From the NCBI GenBank assembly GCA_030248195.1, contig JASAND010020152.1, positions 1 to 64,000 of the forward strand: a stretch of 64,000 nt of DNA, read 5' to 3'. The notes beneath the pieces were generated by a model. The model was not told where the DNA came from, did not search any database, and saw nothing but the letters and a program-made list of their open reading frames with translations. The position numbers and the translations under genes were made by a program. Below, piece after piece: positions 21,502-32,682 of the stretch (position 1 is the stretch's first letter; each line of letters starts with the position of its first letter). The stretch comes from Trissonchulus latispiculum (Eukaryota > Nematoda > Enoplea > Enoplida > Ironidae).

Positions 21502-23249
21502 GTTAATACTGTTGGTCGCGCTTGTTTATTTTTTGTTAAGGAAGATATGTTATCAAGGATATCAAGGATAACGTATCAAGATATGTTATCCTTGTTATCA
21601 AGGAAGATAAAGATGCTATCTTGATTTCGAATAGCAGTGCCATTGGATGATTGAATGGATTGAAATAAGTTTGACAAGCCTATCCACAGATAAGCTTTGA
21701 CTTACTAGTATGGTTGACTACGGTTGATGGTTTGTTTGGCATACGTATTTGTTTATGGTGCTTTGAATCGGTCTTTATTTGGCATTGACTCTTCTCAGCG
21801 AGCACGCAATGTCAAGCACTAGTATAGTGCCAGTTTTTGTGAACTTCGTTAGCGCTTTGAAACTAATTGGTATTTGATACTTTGAAAGAATTAGGCAACT
21901 GATTGTGACTCTCATCCTAGACGGTGTGTTTGGCGACACTGGAAAACGGTATTTTGTACGTATAGACTTCGTTAATTTTGATTTTTGGTGACTATACATG
22001 GAATTGCATTGTGTATATTTATGTGTTTGAGAATTCGATCAAGCACTTGGTTCTCAGTATGGTTGGCACGATTTGGACGATTCATTTTTCATGGCTATTC
22101 ACTCCAGCGATTCCTAGGATTTTTGACTGCCGTTAATGGAATTGGTATGGTGACTATCGAACTGGACCAGCAGTCAGTTTTGTTGAGTTGGTAACTCACT
22201 TTTTTGACTTTAATCTTAATGCTTATTATCATCTAACTAAATGAAGTGCCAACATTGACTTCTGAAGCTAGTGGAATTAACGATTGTTTACCATTTTTAT
22301 CTTTAATTATATACGTACAATCTCAAAATTGACGACTAATGATTTTGACGTAATCCAAACTGTGACTTAGTTTAAACTTGGTTCTGTTTTGCATTTCCTA
22401 TCTGCGTTGGTGAGTTGTCTTTCTGGACAATCTACTCAACAGGATCATTAGTTTGGCTGAGTGCGAACTTTTTGGCTCGCTTTCTAGTTTAAACTGAGAC
22501 CCATCCAACTCAAATTCAAATACTAATTTTGACATCTTTTTAACGGAGCATTAACCAGTAGCGTGTGCGAGATTTAAAAGTGACGTTCAAGTTTGTAAAA
22601 CGGAGTTTAAAATGGATTACTAGTTAGCTTATTGACCGAGTAGTTCACGATTTTGAGACGAAAACCTTATGTGACTTTTCGAGGCAAAATGTAGTTTGCG
22701 GAGTAACGATTTTGAAAGCCTCATGATGTTTAAGAAGGACGACTTATTTTGGACTTTTTGATGATAATTTAAACTAGAAGAATCTAACGAGCGTAAATTT
22801 ACGGAAACTTAAGCGGAATTGACAAACGCGTGTTAGTATTTGTTTTTGTGTTCATATTAATCTGTAATCATTTTGTATGATAGCCAATTGATCCGTAGTA
22901 TTTAGTCTGTATAGTTGTTGTGTTCGTATCTTGTCGTATTCGTATAACCATGTACAGTATTGATATAAGGGAGCTATAAGGGTCTTATACATAGATGTTC
23001 TGTAGAAATTTTTTAGTCTATTCTGAGTGAATCACTAGTCAATCTGTATAAAATGACATTTTATTCTATTTTCTCTTTATCTTCTCAAAGAATTTCTCTT
23101 TCTAGAGCTCTTCTTCTATAGCTTTCGCTTCTAGAATCTCTTTCTATTTTCTATCTTTGATTGTCCTGTCGGCTCCGTAGAGCCAATATATTATAAATGT
23201 ATGTGTTTCTGATTCGACTACAACAACGGATATAACAACGACTAAATTC

Positions 23250-23334
23250 GATGTCTTCTGAAGATACAGCTCCGATCCAGAATGAGAGTTCATACGGGTT
23301 TGAACTCATCCTACGGTGAAACCAGAAGACCATC
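23250..23334 (+). ncRNA. Conserved 3'-region stem-loop, element A
   Basis: An outer stem GATG-TCTTCTG pairs with CAGAAGA-C-CATC. It encloses CAGCTCCGATCC and an inner hairpin GAGTTCA-N8-TGAACTC (23286-23307). The same fold is found in C (58329-58413) and in B (45991-46077). In B, one outer pair has switched from T-A to A-T while still pairing. Confidence 0.6.
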
Positions 23335-23722
23335 ACCCAAAATTAAACTCTAAATTCTCCAACAACAACAACGACGCTGCAAACTATGGACATTATATAT
23401 TTTAATTTTGTTTGCTCATTATATGCATACTTGTTTGTTTGTTTGTTTGTTTTTGTTAATTTCTAATCATCTTTGCCTTGATTTTCGCCGGTACATGCCT
23501 TGTAATTTTTGCCATTGATTCAGTCATAAATTTTTGTGCTTTATTTCTATGTTATGTACAGTTATTTTTGCCATATGCATATATTCTTTACTGTATGATT
23601 CGTCTATAAACTATGATTCGTCTGGTTATGTCATCCCATCCCTATATTTTTCCCCTATATGTGTGTGTGCTTTAATTTTGGTAGCTATATATACATATAC
23701 GTGTTTTCTCTTGTTTTCTTGG

Positions 23723-23774
23723 AAAGATCAGTTGATCTTTATTTTTTTAAGCGGCGGAGGAAGGTCCGTGCGCT
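23723..23774 (+). ncRNA. Second conserved double hairpin, element A
   Basis: AAAGATCA-gt-TGATCTTT is followed by GCGGCGGA-N6-TCCGTGCGC. It is also present in B (47005-47054) and C (58788-58840), with loop changes but preserved pairing. It may be an RNA export, stability or packaging element; this is inference. Confidence 0.5.
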
Positions 23775-24630
23775 GGATCTTTAAAACTTTAGGTTAAAAA
23801 ACGGTTTACAATACAAGAAATTTTCTTTGTTGGCAATAGTCTTTTACCTCATTTTATGTGCATTGATTATTTGTTTGTCGTGTACAGGATAATTTTTGTT
23901 GTATAGCTTAGTTAGGATATTGAATGTTTATGTTGTGGTTAGTTAGGTTAGTTTTTGACTTTTGACAAGTAGTTTAATATATGATGTAAAAATTAACCTA
24001 TCTACGCTTTGTATTTGTGAATCTTGTATTTGTTAGCTAGGAATTGAACTGTGTATAGTTTAGCTAGTTTTCTTTCTTGTGTATAGCATTGATCGTCGTA
24101 AAATTTTGTATTGTTTGCTTTCAAAAAATTGATATAATGTGTGTTTGGTTGGTTTGCTTGTGAGTGTGTATGTGAAATTGACCAGTGAATGTTTTGTTTA
24201 ATTGTTGTACTTCTATTTTGTTTGGTTTTCTATTCATAGTGGTATTTGGGTATATTACCTTTTCTATGTGGGTCGCTCCCTTTCTTTGCTATTTTCTGAT
24301 TACTTCTTTTCGCTATATCTAGTTTGGTTGCAACTACTTACTGCATTGTTTCGTTTACTTTATTCTCCCTGCGTTTCGCTATACTTCGCCTGTCTATGAC
24401 TTCCACTTTGCTACCGCTTTTTAACTTTAATTTTTCTTAACTTCTATTTGTGGTTTCTTTGTTTTAACCATGGGTAAACGTGCCAGGATACGTGCCTCAT
24501 AACTGGTCTCATGGGAATTGTGTGAGATCTATGTTTACTTTTGAAATTCTTTTTAACTTTCAACTATCGAATTACGTTAGCATCTCTTCTCCATCTTGTA
24601 TTTTAGCAGGCGCTAAAATTTTTCTATCCA

Positions 24631-24638
24631 GGGGAGGA
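24631..24638 (+). promoter_or_regulatory. Polypurine tract of element A
   Basis: GGGGAGGA lies directly before the 3' LTR. The same tract precedes the 3' LTR of C (59697-59704). It is absent at the B/C junction (47674/47675). Confidence 0.85.
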
Positions 24639-25019
24639 TGTTGAGAATCAACTAATTAAAGTGTTGCAACTTAAACTCTATAAGTAACACTTAATCTAAA
24701 ACTTATTTCTTTCTCACTACTGTGTAAGATTGTCAGTCTCTGTAGCTAATGCCATTAATTAGCAAACTGTCTAATTAGTTGATGTTCGATTCTATTCCGA
24801 AACGGCTGGGTATTGTGTGATTTTACACTAAATCTATTGTCACGCCACCCCGACTGGTAGTTGGATAGCTGGATTCATTCGACGACTACTACGACTTTAG
24901 GACGATGACTACTACGACTTTAGAAGAGATTCACTGAGTTAGGCCCGGTCGGATCACCTGCAGTCGTTCCGCCTCTAGATTCCACCTTAGGTCCAGGCAG
25001 CTGAGGTAGGAAATTAACA
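24639..25019 (+). repeat. 3' LTR of element A
   Basis: It begins TGTTGAGAATCAACTA and ends GGAAATTAACA, with ATAG following as the target duplication. It matches 15890-16268 closely apart from a block in which GACGACTACTACGACTTTAG words are duplicated. Confidence 0.9.
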
Positions 25020-25344
25020 ATAGACTGGTCTCGCTGACCAGTGATGTGGTTCAGTTGTGGTGTGCTCTTTGAGCGCTGCTACCTAGCGTTGCTCCGACAC
25101 AGGATGCTAAGCAACTGTGGCTCTATTAGGTTACTTTACTTTACTTACTATTTTTTTCCAGGCCAACTCTGCGCCACTTTGAGCCCAGCTAAACTCAGTT
25201 GCATCCAAACAAGAAACTGAAAAAACGTACATCGGAAGTAAAAAAATTGATATTAACTGCACTCTTCATTAAACAAGAGTCTGGTTAAACTAGTTCAATC
25301 CACAAAATTGACTAAGTAAAAGCTTACACTTGTAGAACACGTTC

Positions 25345-26735
25345 GGATCCGATGCTGCGACGATGAAGCGGTGCAATAAGATAAGTTTTAGAAATTTTTA
25401 GATTTCAATGAATTTTACTAGGTTAGTTGAAAAGTTCTGCAGTTTTCGCTTACTGTAAACGGATTACCAGGTGTTTTGGAGTGTAAACATAGTGCAATCA
25501 GGATAGTATGCTGTTACCAAAAACCCACTTTCTCAGCAGATTCACCCACTCGTGCTGAGACGGAAGATTGGCATAGGTGGCTATCACACATAAATTTACG
25601 TACTACTGCAGTTTCTTTATTTGCAAGCTTCACGCAATTACCCTATAATATATTTGCAGAGATGTTATGAATTGTGCTGAAAGAACCTGAGTTCACAGTT
25701 GACATAAAAATGGATCAAATGCATGAGTTTAATCTTATTTTCTATTATTGTACTTTTATTTAACGGCATATAAAATTCTTATAATAGTTGGATCTTTGAA
25801 TGGCTCATTACTGCAAGCTAGTGTTAATATCCCCCGTTCAGCTCTGGTAACGCATAATAGTATTTATTTAGTGATGCAAGAGAGGATTAAAACTAATTTC
25901 AGTTCAACTCACGGCAACCAACAAATATTAGGGGGATGGGTGGAAATAGGGTCGTCAAATTTATCAGAAATGTAAATTTAAATTAATAACCAAGTTCACT
26001 AATCCTATTTGTTTCTATAAGATCAACGACAACAACAACAAAAGCAGGAACAACAAAACAGGAACAACAAAGACAACACATCCTGACTGAAATGGGATAC
26101 GGAAATACTGCTTTCTCCAAGTTAGGATTTCATCCCCCCCTTACTCGCCAGGGGTTACCAGGCGAGTGGTAAGAATCAAACCAAAGTAATCATAACTTAG
26201 TTTGTCCTTTTATTTAATTTGAAATTAAACCTGAATCTTAAATGGATTCAGTTTATGACGCAAACTCGCACCTCAGGCTGACCAGAGGGGAGAATGTACC
26301 CTCTGCATTCATGTCGGCCGCAATCACGGAACTTTGGATCCTAAGGGTCTGATAAAAGAAAATTCTTTTAAAAATTGTTTGAAACTGTATACAACTTTAA
26401 TCAAACTGCATCTGTTGTCAGCTGATAACAGTCAACCATCTATGATAGGCTTGGTACGGCTGTGCCAATAGTTCCCCCCAATAGTTGTATGGTTGTTATC
26501 CGAGTTTTTCAAGGAGTTGGCCGTCCAGGGGGGAAACCCCTTGAATGGAGCTGACGGGTGGTCATGATGCGATCGAAGCATTGTGATTACTTCTGCTCCG
26601 GCAGTAGCCTTGCCGCCGCCTCGGGTAATTGCTTATGCAATTATTCAACGCCAAACCGTGGACCCTGAGCAAATTTGGTTTGGCGTTACCCCTCCTCGCG
26701 AAAGCAACTGGGGTGTGGCAGTACAGGAAAAAAAA
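25345..26735 (+). mobile_element. 1.4-kb non-coding retroposon, copy 2
   Basis: It starts GGATCCGATGCTGCGACG and ends GGCAGTACAGG plus eight A. A 12-bp duplication TAGAACACGTTC lies at 25333-25344 and 26736-26747. It is about 24 bp shorter at its 5' end than copy 1 (10918-12318), as expected for 5'-truncated target-primed insertions. It holds no significant ORF. Confidence 0.8.
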
Positions 26736-26747
26736 TAGAACACGTTC

Positions 26748-28751
26748 AAATCTTGAAAAAATGAAAACTTAAAATAAGGAAATTTATCTAAAGAGTAAAT
26801 GTTAAAATGTGTCATATATATACTTGCAGTGCAGTTTTTACGACAACACGCGACTTACGACAGCAACAAGTAACTGTCTTTCGTTAGCGATCCTGTCATA
26901 GGGCACTTAGAAACTTCTGTTTTCTGATAAACATACATTTACTTTTATATGTGCACTAAACGGCATCTGCTGGAAATATTTTCATAAAAAACCTGCATAT
27001 ACCGAAACCGTGTTTAGCAGTCTTGTCAGCAGATCTAAGAATTCAATGCTTTCTGCTCTCTACTTTTATATCTGCACAAAATACCTACAACGGGAAATTT
27101 TTCATAAAAATCAGAACCAGAACGATTCAAATGATGCAGACATACAACAGTTTCTTCATAAATTAGGCTATTTGTACGTTAATACATAAAAATATGCTGG
27201 GAGAATTATTTGCTGAATTATCGAGATTTTCATAAAAAACAGGAAAACACAAGCAAACAAATGTTCACTGCAATAACCAGCAATTAACTTATCAATAATT
27301 AACAGGTTAATATTTATCGAAGATCATTCAACTTTCTCATGCAACAACATTATTGTCCTCTAATATCCAAGAGTCTATTTTTATATTTTAGGATGCGAGA
27401 ATAAAATAAATAGCGAAAAAAGAAAGGAAAATTTGAGTTGAAATTAAAACAAAAACTGAAACTAAATAGACCAACGTAAACAGCACTACTCCGGAACAAG
27501 ACGTGCCAAAAATCCTCATCTCTAGTGTCCACGTCAATGTTTTTGCCCGCGCAGGTATTGTCCTCATACTTGCTGTTGATTTGAGTGCAGCTGTGTTATA
27601 CACTTCAGAAGCTTCAGAGCTAATCGTTGCTGTAGTGAGCTAATCCCGTATCTAATTAATGCAAGTCTAACGTTAACACTTTTTGGGAAACATTAAGCTG
27701 ATTTTATCCTTGTTTATCTACGATTGTCCATTTAATCTGAACCGCGAGTGCCCGCGTTTACCTTCCAATCGGAAGCTGCCACTCGACACATCTGCCGAAG
27801 TAATGAATGAACTGAGCCATGCCAAGTTCGAATGGCTCCTGATATTACCAATCCCATCCATCTAGGAACATCCTCTCACACAGAAGGCGTTGGCGACAAT
27901 ACCGAACAATAAGGCTGGGTAGTCTGAGGGAGTGTGACCTGCCTTATTCAGGGAAGTTTCCAGATCAATCTGTTTAGATCAGCCTCAACTACTGGTGCTG
28001 GAATTATCTGTGACTACATCTGGTTGCTGAAGATCCGTTATGGCTCTGACCGTGAGCCAGGAATACGAAGAATGATGACAGAAGAATCCGTAAAAAAGGA
28101 TCATTAAACTGATTCTAATTGTTTCGGAGTATTTGTGTGCTAATTTGTGCCTGTTTGTGCTGATCATTGTAATTTTCTCCAATTTTCTCCAATACAGCCA
28201 CTTCACCTCAGTCGGTATTCCGGTGTGAAGTTTAGCACCGGCAGGGACGATATAAATTATTCTTGAGATGCTAAGCCTAAGCAAGTTTAGACATTAATTC
28301 TGACAAACGGTCAGTGTTTCTCTTCACTATTGACTAAATTCGTAGGTCACTTGGCTATTTTCGCTGTCAACCATATTGGGGTTAAATATCAGCTCAGTTG
28401 CGGGTGGTTTTTGAATTGGGTAGGTTGCTTTGTGAATTCGGGGGTAGCCTATTTTGGAATTGAGAAATTAATTATTGGTGCTTGGTGTAAGTTCTGTTGA
28501 GTTGTGGCAAACATTGAACTTTATTTTGAATTTTGATTAACTTGTCAGTTGTCTGAGTTTGCGTAGAAATTCCAATAAATTGTTGTAACCGTTTCTCGGC
28601 GCTGAAGTTGGTCAGGTTCGTCTATTCTCTCCTATATCGTACACCACCGGTAGTTACCTGTATTCTTAGGACTTTAAACTTAATCGTGAAGAAGACAGCA
28701 GCATTTTACTAATTCTCGTAGAGTCAAACTTCACACCGGGTAGGAGTAATA
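26748..28751. other. Intergenic DNA, possible weak exons
   Basis: A stretch at 27720-27865 (+) has even base composition and ends in a stop, and a hydrophobic frame on the minus strand (27388-27603) could be a membrane-spanning exon. Neither has convincing splice sites or a recognised domain, so I do not call genes. The rest is AT-rich. Confidence 0.25.
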
Positions 28752-29590
28752 CCAGGGGCCGATTTCATCATTAGTCACAAGTTCGCAAGCCACAACTTGT
28801 GAACTTGTGGCTTGTGGCCACAAGTTACCCAAAATTGGGTTTCATCAAAATTTGCAGACAACTTGTGGCCACAAGTCACAAGCCACAAGTAAATGACAGG
28901 CAAGCACGCTGAAATGACGTCAGAGCTCACAAGTTCGGAAAAGTACTTGTGGTGAAAGAAGATGCCAAAATAGAAGCAATTTGAAACCAAAGAACTACAG
29001 TAAACAAAAAACAATAATTCAAGAATTATGCAGCGAACGGAAGACTTTTTGAAAGTTAAATTGCTCAGTAATTAAATAAGCAATAGAAAATAAAGAAATG
29101 GATACAAGAAAAGTAAATTAAGTAATGAATTACCACGCTTAGATACACGAATGAAAATTGTATAAATCAGCGTAAATAATCAGTTTAGTACCTTGAAAAA
29201 GTTTCAAATTTATACCAAAATTTAGCGCTGCAAATTTCAGTAAAATTTAGGCCATTTCATTTATTAATTGTTCCGATTGCGAGAAAGTGTCGTCGTCCTT
29301 CAGAAAACGAGTAAATTCATTTAATATTAATTTTTTATTAATTAAAATTTGAGTGCCACATGTGATACTTTGACTTGTGGGATTTTGCAGTGTTTCCAGG
29401 TACTTGTGAACTTGTGACTTGTGGCTTGTGGCTTGATGAAACCGAAACTGGAAAATCAACTTGTGGGCAACTTCTAATAAACAGGGACTTTGCTTGTGAC
29501 TTGTGGCTTGTGATTAATCGTTGATGAAACCGAAATTGCTTGTGGCTTGTAAACTTGTGAACTTGTGACTAATGATGAAATAGGCCCCAG
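28752..29590. mobile_element. Foldback element with ACTTGTG / CACAAGT iterons, about 840 bp
   Basis: GGGGCCGATTTCATCATTAG and its inverse near 29565-29587 are the terminal repeats. Both arms are made of many ACTTGTGRC and CCACAAGT words, and a second GTTTCATCAA word lies inward on each side. The centre (29000-29340) is AT-rich and non-coding. The flanks GAGTAATA (28744-28751) and GGGTAATA (29591-29598) match at 7 of 8 positions, a probable 8-bp target duplication. Confidence 0.7.
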
Positions 29591-30950
29591 GGGTAATAGT
29601 ATAGGTAAGGTAAGCCGGCGGCCGACGGTCGCCGGAAAAACGTACTTTTCCTGTTTTTTCCCGAAGGGGGAGGGGTGAGGGACCCCTCTGGGGGGGGGTA
29701 AGGTCCAGGTCTGGGGGGGGGTGTAAGCCCCCCCCCCCAATCCCCCCAGCACATGTATGGTGGTCAACACTTCTAACATACGAGAACTGCTGAAACTCCA
29801 TTTCCCTAGAAGATCGCCTAAGCATAACCTGGGATGGAAGCGCTCCTAGCCTTAACAGGATTTTTGCAACTCGGCAGCTATCGTTACTCTAAATTATAAG
29901 ACATCTTTTAGGAATTGTGTCAGTCATGGGTAGTGGCAGAAGCGCGGTTCTGTGTTAGTTCCTGAAGATCACATTAGAAATTAGAAATCTTCAGGTGCCA
30001 CTTGTCGAATTTTCCGGGAGGGATAAACTTATTAATGCCAGGGGGAAAATTCCATCCAAGGCTGAGTTTTCCTGGGGCAACCCAAGTCTAGGTTGATTTC
30101 CTGAGGGGAAAGGCTAGCTTTGGCTGATGATTCAGGAGGGAAAACTAAAAAAGGAAAAATCAGCCTAAGGTTATTTGGGAGGAAGCAACTAATCAGCATA
30201 AGCTATTCTTTTCCGGGGGCAAACTTAGATTTTTCCGGGGTTAATAGGCTAGAGGATAGATTAAGCCGTGACACCTGGACTAAAACTATCATTTCTTCTT
30301 TACATTTCTCATTCACATTTGTGCAAACTTTTTCACAGCTGCCGGTTAAACATTATTTTTACTATTTTCCAGCCCTTTTCTCAGACGTCGGTGTCACCTT
30401 TGAAGAGCTCAGTGTGCGTCATAGTAACAATATTACACAAAACCCTCTTGTTATTATCTTGCTTCCCGGTTCCGAAAACATCCATTGGGGATTTCCACCG
30501 TCTGCTCTGCTCCTGCAGGCTCTCTTTCATTTATTGGTATTTTTCCTGCAGTTCTATAAAGTGTTAATCAATTCAGCTTGATTGTAAGTTCACAAATACA
30601 AACCTAAATTCACGGATTCATGTTGACATGCTCAACTGCCTGAGGTTAGCCCAATACAAATGGTAAAATTATAAAAGCAGTCGTGAAAACTGTTGCAATG
30701 TATTTCTTTACACAAACCTTTGAAATATATAGTAGTGTTTCGCGTGGCCTCGAATTTTGTGAACAAATGTCACAGAAAGATTGATCCACAAAAAAGTTAT
30801 TGGATCGCATTTTCCTGCCGATCCGATCCGATCCACATCTCGAACTGCTAAACTACAGGTGATTTTAGTGACAGTAATTGTTTACTTGCATGTAATTAAC
30901 ACGCTTAAACAGAGCAGCTTTGTCCAAATTATTACCCTCCCCATCAGGAG
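29591..30950. other. Intergenic DNA with G/C tracts and a decayed repeat
   Basis: Poly-G and poly-C runs lie at 29690-29750. At 30005-30260, TTTTCC-x-GGGG and GGCTGA-like words recur at irregular spacing of roughly 40-50 bp, suggesting an old minisatellite. An open frame at 30120-30581 lacks an ATG and any domain and is not called a gene. Confidence 0.35.
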
Positions 30951-31154
30951 TAGGGCTGTGCCGTTAAGCATTTCGCCGGACGTGGCCCTGACCCGGGCCG
31001 ATCTAGCGTGCCGGCCCTGGCCCGGCCCCAAGCCCCGGACCCGCATCAAGGCCCCGGCCCGCTCCCGGAGTTCGTTTCACATCTCGATCCGGGCCGGGAG
31101 CCCGTTTCATGGTTCCAGGGCCCGGTCCGGATTCGGGACCCGCTACACAGCCTG
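30951..31154. mobile_element. GC-rich island, probable hAT-like MITE
   Basis: The left end TAGGGCTGTGCCG fits the YARNG rule. The region just inside (CATTTCGCCGG...CCCGGGCCG) resembles the interior of the MITE at 7753-8035. The right end CACAGCCTGA is a partial inverse of the left. No target duplication is clear. The GC content far exceeds the flanks. Confidence 0.4.
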
Positions 31155-31414
31155 AACCTGCGATAACCGGGAGGTAATATATGTATGGAAATTTCTCGAC
31201 TTTGAGCGGCAAGGCTTTTCTGAAACCGCAGAAACAGTCATGCATAGAGACTAATCTACACGCTGTCAAAATCCTATCTTGGGTACATTTGCACATTTAC
31301 CTATGCATTTCACAGCAATTACCAAGAATTTAGAATTTAGAATTTAGAAAATTTACAAACAGGTGAAGTAAAAACAAATAACATAATGAGCTAGCTTTTG
31401 GATGCAATGTCTAA

Positions 31415-32224
31415 CGGCCGTTTGCACCAAATGTGGTTAACCATTTGCTAACCATGACCATTTGCTTAGCAGCAACTCCCTTGCGCCAAATGTGGTTAGC
31501 AAATGGTTAGTCAACCATATGGTTAGCAAATGGTTAGCAGGAGCTAGAGGCGGGACTTCTCTGAACCAATCAGATTACGCCGCTGCACTCGTTTATCCAA
31601 TGAATTACATTGAAATTTTAAAAGGCTTCACTCACGATTAAACACATTTCAGTGTCGTGTATCTACATAATTCCTATCTTGTGCCTTCTGTTTATACGAA
31701 AATGAACTTTATAATTACTTGTAGAGTAGGTACAAAACATTCGTGGGACAAAACTTCACTATGCAATTCGTAAAATATAAAGGTCATATAAAAGCAGCGA
31801 CATCTTGTGATCAGCTCCCCAAAAATTACAATTCGAATACAACTACTTTTCAAGAACTTTTCTTAAGTTTCTTCTCTTAACTTTTCTTACCAACCTTACA
31901 CAAGAATCACGCAAAAATATTAAATCACTTCAACATGTTATATATACTTCAACATGTGTACATCCCAGTTATTCTTTCTTAGTTCTATAGTTTGGTCTGT
32001 AAGTTTCTTGCCAGAACCTAAAAATTCACTGCAAGTTCGTGGTTAACCCTGCTCAAGAGTAGGGTTAGCCAACCACATGTTAACCACTTGCTTAGCATTT
32101 GGTTAGCAAGTGGTTAAGTTAACCACATTTGGTGCAAAATAGTTTGTGGTTAACTTCTAGTTAACCAAGTGGTTAGCAGCAAATCCGCTAACCATTTGCT
32201 AACCACATTTGGTGCAATCCAGTG
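31415..32224. mobile_element. Foldback element with TTAGCAAATGGTTAACCA iterons, about 810 bp
   Basis: TTTGCACCAAATGTGGTTA near the left end and TAACCACATTTGGTGCAA near the right are inverted repeats. Within each arm the words GGTTAGC, GGTTAACCA and AAGTGGTTA are repeated many times in both orientations (31430-31545 and 32038-32215). The middle is AT-rich and non-coding. The flanking duplication is not convincing. Confidence 0.65.
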
Positions 32225-32682
32225 TAAGGAATTAACCACGAACATTGTATCAAAACACAAATCATTGTGTATTAATGCAAAGATAACATACCTACGTGTA
32301 TGTATATGGACATGTATGTGTATACATTACACGCACATAAATGAATCGCGACGTAAGAAACCGAAGGTCCCGAAGGCCCCCGGACCTTGAAGCGGTCTGG
32401 GCTTTGTTATTATAAATAAACGCAACGTTACATAAAAGCGGGCGATAAATTCGGCATAAATTATCCGAGAAAGATGAAGATAAAGATAAATCCGCCCGCA
32501 CCGCACCGATAAAATTGGGACTCGTTTTAACTCCACTCAAGAGTGACGTTCCCTCTTTTAACTTTTTCGTGAAAGGAATCGAGTTAATTTTAACTCAGCT
32601 CTATCGCTTTTTGAAAAAGTCCTCAGCTTTAACTCTTATCAAAAAACAATCTGTAATAGTTTTGGTTGTGTAGAAACTGATA

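Larger units (their letters stand above)
21502..24630 (+). other. Long 3' non-coding region of element A
   Basis: About 3.1 kb separates the last coding trace from the purine tract. From about 22390 it is homologous to 57200-59700 in element C and more weakly to 45700-47674 in B. It contains the structured segments at 23250-23334 and 23723-23774. Two short hydrophobic frames (23534-23797 and 24202-24399) are similar to frames in C. A (GTTT)n run lies at about 23430-23452. A small cluster of ATATCAAGGATA-like words lies at 21545-21620. Confidence 0.6.
15890..25019 (+). mobile_element. LTR retrotransposon A (Ty3/mdg1-412-like), pol-deleted
   Basis: The LTRs are 379 and 381 bp with TG...CA ends, flanked by a 4-bp duplication ATAG (15886-15889 and 25020-25023). 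The element has a primer-binding site, a 2.2-kb leader, a gag region and a purine tract. Protease, reverse transcriptase, RNase H and integrase are missing by one deletion of roughly 4 kb relative to element C. It is therefore non-autonomous. The LTRs are close to identical except for a rearranged block near 16095-16170 / 24860-24920. Four-base duplications are usual for the mdg1/412 branch. Confidence 0.9.

Noticed and set aside
21502..24630. Possible envelope gene in the long 3' region of element A or C
   Set aside because: No frame longer than about 110 codons, no signal peptide/cleavage/fusion layout; frames are broken in relatives.
25333..26747. Helitron
   Set aside because: The A-tail and 12-bp target duplication are not Helitron features, and no CTRR end with hairpin is found.
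28770..29570. CRISPR-like or satellite array of ACTTGTG words
   Set aside because: Words are irregularly spaced, occur in both orientations and lie within terminal inverted repeats; the foldback explanation fits better.
30120..30581. Open frame of 153 codons
   Set aside because: It starts at TTG, not ATG, has no domain, and covers a decayed repeat; codon composition is not gene-like.
31003..31296. Gly/Pro/Arg-rich minus-strand ORF
   Set aside because: It lies in a GC-rich island that resembles a MITE; open only because of composition.
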